Source: an uncultured Candidatus Saccharibacteria bacterium (GTDB lineage: Bacteria > Patescibacteriota > Saccharimonadia > Saccharimonadales > Saccharimonadaceae). Taken from it: a stretch of 64,000 nt of DNA. The notes under the pieces were generated by a model that was not told where the DNA came from, ran no database searches, and was given only the letters and a program-made list of their open reading frames with translations. Made by a program: the position numbers and the translations under genes. Location: the NCBI GenBank assembly GCA_937981355.1, contig CALJPD010000010.1, positions 1 to 64,000 of the forward strand, given 5' to 3'. Below are positions 59,314-64,000 of this stretch, in pieces. The first letter of the stretch is position 1. Every line of letters starts with the position of its first letter.

Positions 59314-60141
59314 ATGACTACCTTATACTCCTGGAACGTCAACGGTATTCGTGCGGTGATTAATAAGGGTGAGTTTGCCCGCTTTATGGCGGCGCACAAC
59401 CCCGATATCCTGTGCCTGCAAGAGACCAAGGCGCAGCGCCAGCAGGTGGAGCTGGACCTGCCGGGCTACCACGAGCACTTTTATAGCGCGGCCAAGAAGG
59501 GCTATAGCGGTACGGCAATCTTTAGCAAAACCGCACCGCTAGAGTGGCGTGATGGCCTGCCAGCCGAGCTAGTGGAGCAGTTCCAGCTGACGACCAATAG
59601 CTACGGCAGCCCAAATGATGAAGGCCGCGTCATCACGGCGGAGTTTGCTGGCTTTTGGCTGGTAACTTGCTACACACCCAATAGTAAAGGGGACTTAAGC
59701 CGGCTTGCCCTGCGCGCCAAGGCCTGGGACCCTTGCATGCTGACGTACTTGCAGGGGCTGGAGGCTGGCCAGTACGGCCCAGCCAAGCCCGTACTCTACT
59801 GCGGGGATATGAACGTCGCCCACCAGCCAATCGACCTTGCCAACCCACGCGCCAACCGGGGCAAACACGGCTTTACGGACGAAGAGCGCGCTGGTTTCCA
59901 GCACTACCTAGACGCTGGCTTTGTAGATACCTTCCGCGCCGCTCACCCCGGCCAAACCGATGCCTACACCTGGTGGACACACTGGGCCAACGCCCGGGCT
60001 CGCAACGTGGGCTGGCGGATCGACTACTGGCTAGCCTCGGCGGCAATCGCCCCGCGCATCACCAGCGCCCACATCCACGCCAGCCAAATGGGCAGCGACC
60101 ACTGCCCGGTGAGTATTACGGTGGATGAAGTGGTAGCGTAG
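59314..60141 (+). CDS. xth: Exodeoxyribonuclease III / AP endonuclease
   Basis: Cleaves DNA at abasic sites in base-excision repair. Seen: SWNVNGIRA at the start, CLQETKAQ (catalytic Glu), GYSGTAIFSK, YCGDMNVAHQPIDL and the final GSDHCPVSI with the catalytic Asp-His. It is 275 aa, normal length. TATACT (59302-59307) ends 6 nt before the ATG (leaderless). Confidence 0.96.
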   Translation: MTTLYSWNVNGIRAVINKGEFARFMAAHNPDILCLQETKAQRQQVELDLPGYHEHFYSAAKKGYSGTAIFSKTAPLEWRDGLPAELVEQFQLTTNSYGSPNDEGRVITAEFAGFWLVTCYTPNSKGDLSRLALRAKAWDPCMLTYLQGLEAGQYGPAKPVLYCGDMNVAHQPIDLANPRANRGKHGFTDEERAGFQHYLDAGFVDTFRAAHPGQTDAYTWWTHWANARARNVGWRIDYWLASAAIAPRITSAHIHASQMGSDHCPVSITVDEVVA

Positions 60142-60183
60142 GCTAAGATACAGCAAAGAGCACGACAAGCGCATAACAGAGCC

Positions 60184-60212
60184 TTGACGCACCCCTCATA
60201 TATTGATATATA
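60184..60212 (+). promoter_or_regulatory. TTGACA-TATATA family promoter, copy 4
   Basis: TTGACG (60184-60189), a 17-bp spacer ending TATATTGA, and TATATA (60207-60212). The transcript, from about 60219, begins with a hairpin CTTCTCGC/GCGAGAGG (60221-60228 with 60235-60242). Confidence 0.75.
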
Positions 60213-60218
60213 TATATT

Positions 60219-60439
60219 AGCTTCTCGCAATCCGGCGAGAGGTGAGTCTAGAGAGGGAGGAGGTGATCCCCATGCTCGACGGCATTAGCCTCGGCGGTAG
60301 TGGATCCTGATAGTGCAGAGGGTGCGCAAGCACACGTTTGCGCACCCTCTGCGCCCCAACCTCCTATCTCCTTCTCGCCCAACCTAGTCGTCAGCGCTAC
60401 TCTTGCTAGAGTATGGAGAGCTCCTGGGTTGGGCTTTTT
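60219..60439 (+). ncRNA. Structured small RNA candidate with terminator
   Basis: About 220 nt from the family promoter to an intrinsic terminator. A 5' hairpin, a tiny SD-led reading frame (60272), a 15-bp perfect hairpin (60315-60329 with 60338-60352) and a final GCCCAACC/GGTTGGGC stem (60377-60384 with 60427-60434) plus five T. It does not match tmRNA, 6S, SRP or RNase P RNA by eye. Confidence 0.55.
60272..60310 (+). CDS. Possible 12-residue peptide
   Basis: ATG after GGGAGGAGGTGA encodes MLDGISLGGSGS and a stop. The SD is the strongest in the window and resembles that of the zinc-finger microprotein at 34566. It may be a leader peptide or a ribosome-occupancy sensor rather than a functional product. 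Confidence 0.35.
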   Translation: MLDGISLGGSGS

Positions 60440-60574
60440 CTCTTTTATGTTTTTTATTCGCTCTCAGGCTGCGCCAGCACTTCGACACTGTATATATGGC
60501 ACTAGTAGCAAGCAAGACATCACTCCAGCAGCAATGCATAGCAAGCACCACCTACTTCGCGGTATAATAGCTCT

Positions 60575-60634
60575 ATGCTGATTATTTTCTCCCTATATTA
60601 TCTCCGTCCGCTAGAGCAAGGCAGCTGCGCATGA
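60575..60634 (+). CDS. Possible leaderless leader peptide, 19 aa
   Basis: TATAAT ends 6 nt before this ATG, and the frame MLIIFSLYYLRPLEQGSCA ends in TGA, overlapping the next gene's ATG as ATGA. It may couple translation to the downstream gene, which lacks a good SD of its own. Confidence 0.4.
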   Translation: MLIIFSLYYLRPLEQGSCA

Positions 60635-61428
60635 ACATCCCCTACTGGCAGCAGCAGACGCCGGCCAAACCGCTCTACCCAGATATCGCCTGGAATAAGC
60701 CCCAGCAGCGGGCGCAAGCAGGCAAGCTGGGCATTATTGGCGGCAACCGGCTGAGCTTTCGCGCCATCGAGCATAGCTATACCACTGCGCTCGCCACAGG
60801 GGTAGGGCAGGCACGCGTGGTGCTGCCAGACGCCCTGCGTGGCACTATTCCTGCCAGTGTGACGGACACGATTTTTGCCGCAAGCAATAGTAGCGGCAGC
60901 CTAGGCAACGAAGCCTGGCCGGAGCTGCAAGCCCTCACTGGCTGGGCCGACGCACTCCTCCTCACCGGCGACGCAGGCCGCAACAGCCAGACCGCCATCG
61001 TCTACGAAAAGCTCGTGAGCCACACCACCACACCACTCATCATCAGCCGCGACGCGGTCGACCTGCTTATGCCAAGCGCCCCGCAGCTTGCCAGCCAGCC
61101 AAACATCCTCATCGTTGCCTCATTCTCGCAAGTCCAAAAGTTACTGCGCACGCTGTACTATCCCAAGATCCTCACCTTCCGGATGCTGCTTCTCCAGCTT
61201 GTCGAGGCGCTGCACAAGTTTACCATCACCTATCCACTCACCATTGCCACCTTCCACGCCGACACCATCCTTATCGCTCAGCACGGCACCGTCACGTCAA
61301 CACCATGGTTGCAGCCAATGGCACTCTGGCAAGGTACGGTGCCAACGCGCATCGCCGCCTATACCATGTGGAACCCAGAAACGCCCCTCCAGGCAGCAAC
61401 GGCTAGCTTGCTAGATGGGAAGGAGTAG
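60631..61428 (+). CDS. NAD(P)HX dehydratase-like (ribokinase-fold) protein, diverged
   Basis: A 265-aa protein resembling the YjeF C-terminal/CARKD family that repairs hydrated NAD(P)H. The N-terminal GKLGIIGGNRLSFRAIEHSYTTALATGVGQARVVLPD matches the family's G-x-x-x-x-x-G-G-S...A-A...R-x-G-x-G...V-x-P pattern. The family's ATP/active-site G-T-G-D block is not evident in the C-terminal part, so activity is uncertain. It is translated through ATGA overlap with the 19-codon frame upstream. Its stop codon runs into a 7-bp tandem repeat. Confidence 0.55.
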   Translation: MNIPYWQQQTPAKPLYPDIAWNKPQQRAQAGKLGIIGGNRLSFRAIEHSYTTALATGVGQARVVLPDALRGTIPASVTDTIFAASNSSGSLGNEAWPELQALTGWADALLLTGDAGRNSQTAIVYEKLVSHTTTPLIISRDAVDLLMPSAPQLASQPNILIVASFSQVQKLLRTLYYPKILTFRMLLLQLVEALHKFTITYPLTIATFHADTILIAQHGTVTSTPWLQPMALWQGTVPTRIAAYTMWNPETPLQAATASLLDGKE

Positions 61429-61460
61429 GTATTAGGTATTAGGTATTAGGTATTAGGTAT
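61428..61460. repeat. Tandem repeat of GGTATTA (about 4.7 copies)
   Basis: A 7-bp unit repeated without error, beginning at the last base of the preceding stop codon. Likely a slippage-prone microsatellite. Confidence 0.9.
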
Positions 61461-62703
61461 CGGCTCCGGAACTTTTGTTATAGCTATTTGTATTTTCTTC
61501 TTCATCTCTTTGGCTAGTGAAGGGAAGTATAAGAGTCGCTCAAGCCCTAGAGCACGAGCAATATTTCTATGATCTGCTTTTTGCTTGAATGACAAACGAC
61601 AGGCATATTTAAGCACGATAAATATACCGATGAGACCGTCTCAAGTAGTGGGATTTTATATCCTACCAAACCAATACCGAAAGGGAAGAGCGAAAAAAGA
61701 GATTTGCACGCGATGTGCAGCACCATTATTATGTTGTTCGTTTTTTGTGTTCAGATCATACGAAGCACAAATCATGAACAAATGTTTGCGTCACATGAGC
61801 CCACGACCTCTGTTATTCTGCTGGACAAAAAAGTAGCACAAGCATAAAACACCACCAAGCGCTATACCAAAACTCTCCTATTGCATGGTGTGCTATATTT
61901 GCATGAATGTCGGTATTATATATCTTATTTATAGAACGGAAATAGCACGTTTCTACCGGAAATCAAGTACTCATATCATGTTTTGCGGTAATATTTAGCT
62001 CATCGGTAATGGCAAATCATCCATCTTCTCTTGCGCTATATGGCAAAAAGCAGATGAGTAGTATATTTGTTCGCCCTAGTTTGTGCACTACGTCAACCAT
62101 GATACATGAGTAATTAGCGTGTTCAGTACATCCTCATACTGCTCTCTTTGTTTTGTGTATCGCTTACGCAGCCACATCACTTGCCTTATTCAGCAAATAG
62201 AAGCCACAGTCTCAGCCTGTATGAAGATACTATACTGTGTAGGAGACATCTCCTGGCCAAGAGCATAGTGGGTAGAGTAGGGGAGGTGTAGGTGGAGTAT
62301 CTTGAGGAGACCTTGGATACCGTCATTTTAACTGAACTATGTCTACAGAAGCTAACTACGGCCTATATTAAGCCTCTGTTGAGGAGAAGTGGAACTGATC
62401 AAACTACTACTCGTGCTACCATCCAGAAGCCACGATGTAAAATACATATTTATACCGACTTTCTCTATTATTCCAGCAAAATATATACTGCCACTGACTA
62501 ACATAGAGCACCACCAGAACAGACAGATTGCACTCACAATGCGCGGCTAGCCCCCTTAAAGAGCGGGCGAGAGAAAGGGTAGAGAAGCTTAATACGTCTC
62601 ATCAGAGTAACTCTCACTCCACAATCTCACAAATGAGACCAATCAAAAAGAAAAGAGGACACGCAGCTTATATCGGATCAATGATTTGCTTTCAAAAACC
62701 AAA
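61461..62703. other. Gene-poor AT-rich region
   Basis: About 1.2 kb without a supportable gene. Short open frames (around 61585, 62292 and 62528) lack SD or -10 boxes, have no coding-like composition and show no domain. It may hold remnants; no tRNA, CRISPR or insertion-sequence ends were seen. Confidence 0.6.
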
Positions 62704-62743
62704 CAAATAAAAAATCACCCGTCCATGCAAAACGGGTGATTTT
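62704..62743 (-). terminator. Terminator of the LPxTG surface protein gene
   Basis: AAAATCACCCGT (62711-62722) pairs with ACGGGTGATTTT (62732-62743). On the minus strand a TTTTTTATTT tract follows. Confidence 0.85.
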
Positions 62744-62764
62744 AGGTTATCCGCAAACGGTTAT

Positions 62765-63997
62765 TTATTTGCGGTGGCGGCTTACGTAGTAAGCGGCACC
62801 TGCAGCAGTGAGGCTACCAATACCAGCCAGCGGCAGGAGGGTACCGCCCAAGCCGGTGTGTGGCAACTCAGCTACTGGAGGAGTTTGCTCACACTTCGAC
62901 ATGTCGGTGGTGTAGTCATTGCTTACTTCGTTGCGGCGAACTTCGACGATCTTCTTGTCAGAGATGCGGCAAACCTTGACCTTGTCACAGTCAGCGACAT
63001 TCTTTGAGTGCTTCTTCTCGTCGAATTCTTTTTCCTTGATGGTGACAATAGCACCAGTCTTCAGCTCACAGACCTTCATCTTGTCGCAGTCTTTGACGTT
63101 CTTTGAGTGTTTAGTAGCGTCAAATTCGCTTTCCTTGATGGTGATGATGGTGCTGCTGCTCAGCTCACATACCTGGATGCTTGGCTGAGGTGTTACCTTG
63201 ATAACAACCTGGCAGTCCTGGCTGGTCTTCTCAACGTTGGTGCTACCACCTTCGTTGCCAACTACAGTCATCTTAACGGTGTACGTGCCTTCTTTGGCGT
63301 AAGTGTGGCGAACGGTTGCGCCGCCGGTGGCAGTCTTGCCGTCACCAAAGTCGTACTTATACGTAGCGACCTTTGCACCTTCCTTGGCAGTTGCCTTGGC
63401 GGTGAATTGGTATTCGTTGCGCGAAACCTGAGTCGCTTGCAATGCGTCGCAGGTCAGGCTTGGTTTAGCTGGTGGGGGAGTTGGGGTGCCCCAGGTAGGG
63501 TTACCACAGTCCTTGATAACACCAGCGATAAACTTACCGTTGTTGTCGAACCATGCGTAGATGTTGAAGGTTGTCTTACCCAAGATGAAGCTGTCGCCCG
63601 TTGGGTATTGGTAGTAGGTGTGACCACCTGCAGTGCGCTGACCTTCAGCCTTCTTTTGGTTGGTGCCAGCCTTGGCCTGCAGGGTGCGAGCACCAGTAGC
63701 AACAACCCGGCCACCAACAGTGATGTTGCCGTTGGCGTCAACCGTACCTTCTTGCATGTTGGCACCGTTAACCATTTGCTCGGTAATACCGAACTGGGTG
63801 TAGAGCTGGCGGATCTCTGTGCGCTTTACATAGGTGCTGCGCAGCGTCTGCACATCCTTTGTACCACACTCGACAACGTTAAAGTTGCTACAACCTGCCG
63901 AGAGTGCTGCCGATGCTGGCTGCGCTACCCACAGGCTACCGATTGCTGCACCGGCGACAACACCGAGTGCAACAAACGATTTTGCTAGTTTGTTCAT
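62765..63997 (-). CDS. LPxTG-type surface protein with PKD domain
   Basis: A 410-aa exported protein. A signal peptide (basic start, then VALGVVAGAAIGSLWVAQPASA, cut near residue 30) precedes an N-terminal domain of unknown type. A PKD-like domain is at about 195-265 (KYDFGDGKTATGG, HTYAKEGTYTVKMTV). Three tandem repeats of about 33 residues follow, built on VCEL...ITIKExEFDxxKHSKNVxDCDK, with regular cysteines. The C-terminus is a sorting signal: LPHTG, a hydrophobic segment and the basic tail SRHRK. It is probably anchored by sortase. Its start lies 3 bp inside the window edge, so the promoter is not seen. Confidence 0.88.
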   Translation of the reverse strand: MNKLAKSFVALGVVAGAAIGSLWVAQPASAALSAGCSNFNVVECGTKDVQTLRSTYVKRTEIRQLYTQFGITEQMVNGANMQEGTVDANGNITVGGRVVATGARTLQAKAGTNQKKAEGQRTAGGHTYYQYPTGDSFILGKTTFNIYAWFDNNGKFIAGVIKDCGNPTWGTPTPPPAKPSLTCDALQATQVSRNEYQFTAKATAKEGAKVATYKYDFGDGKTATGGATVRHTYAKEGTYTVKMTVVGNEGGSTNVEKTSQDCQVVIKVTPQPSIQVCELSSSTIITIKESEFDATKHSKNVKDCDKMKVCELKTGAIVTIKEKEFDEKKHSKNVADCDKVKVCRISDKKIVEVRRNEVSNDYTTDMSKCEQTPPVAELPHTGLGGTLLPLAGIGSLTAAGAAYYVSRHRK

Positions 63998-64000
63998 TTG

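Noticed and set aside
61585..61836. 83-codon open frame in the gene-poor region
   Set aside because: No SD, no -10 at the right distance and no recognisable composition or domain.
63107..63988. 293-codon open frame on the plus strand
   Set aside because: It is antisense to the LPxTG protein, which has a full signal peptide, domains and sorting signal.
1..64000. CRISPR array or insertion sequence
   Set aside because: No regularly spaced repeats, transposase genes or terminal inverted repeats with target duplications were found; the 39-41 kb repeats are two units only.
1..64000. Recoding of UGA to glycine
   Set aside because: TGA ends several intact genes at expected family lengths (for example dnaX and tmk).

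Overview
The window reads as a chromosomal segment of an ultrasmall, reduced-genome bacterium of the Patescibacteria (CPR), most likely Saccharibacteria (TM7). The support is a full F-type ATP synthase locus beside sparse metabolism, a type IV pilin-like adhesin, an LPxTG surface protein, a cadmium-type carbonic anhydrase-like protein and a divergent RelA/SpoT homologue. TGA is used throughout as a stop, so the UGA-to-glycine code of Absconditabacteria and Gracilibacteria does not apply. The species assignment is inference.

Layout. 1-1.4 kb: tRNA-Pro(GGG) on the minus strand and rplA with an N-terminal extension and an L1-site-like leader. 1.4-5.4 kb: an unknown gene, then dTMP and folate genes (thyA, folA, dCTP deaminase-like, HIT protein, tmk). 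5.6-9.1 kb: a RelA/SpoT-like protein and rplJ-rplL with an L10 leader and attenuator. 9.2-13.4 kb: a small membrane protein, an unknown coiled-coil protein, dnaX and dnaB. 13.4-18 kb: tandem 4-TM membrane paralogues (one duplication captured the dnaB tail), a TetR/MFS/NAD-binding module and another 4-TM paralogue. 18-26.4 kb: a GT-C-like membrane protein, an AraC/VOC/TfoX trio that looks imported, an Erm/KsgA methyltransferase, a phosphoketolase-like probable pseudoenzyme and an RNA m5U methyltransferase. 26.5-34 kb: small unknowns, a P-type ATPase and a UvrD-like helicase-nuclease. 34.4-35.6 kb: an RNA-rich locus with two tRNA-like elements and a zinc-finger microprotein. 35.6-48.2 kb: dus, then on the minus strand carbonic anhydrase-like, atpC, a 2 kb low-complexity island and the atp operon with two extra membrane genes inside it. 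48.4-54.9 kb: glutaredoxin, a prepilin/RCC1/lectin protein, an ABC-F protein and smpB. 54.9-61.4 kb: glycosyltransferases, a hydrolase, exonuclease III, a second structured RNA and a NAD(P)HX dehydratase-like protein. 61.4-62.7 kb: gene-poor DNA. 62.7-64 kb: the LPxTG surface protein.

Two expression themes recur. About 18 genes have a TATAAT-like -10 box ending 6-9 nt before the start codon, which predicts leaderless mRNAs; genes inside operons and ribosomal protein genes carry Shine-Dalgarno (SD) sites instead. Separately, four promoters share a near-identical design (TTGACA, 17 bp, TATATA with an extended TGN). They drive small or structured transcripts, three of which begin with a hairpin at +1. 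The strongest candidate for an undescribed system is the transcript at about 34433-35196 together with its neighbour at 35278-35500.
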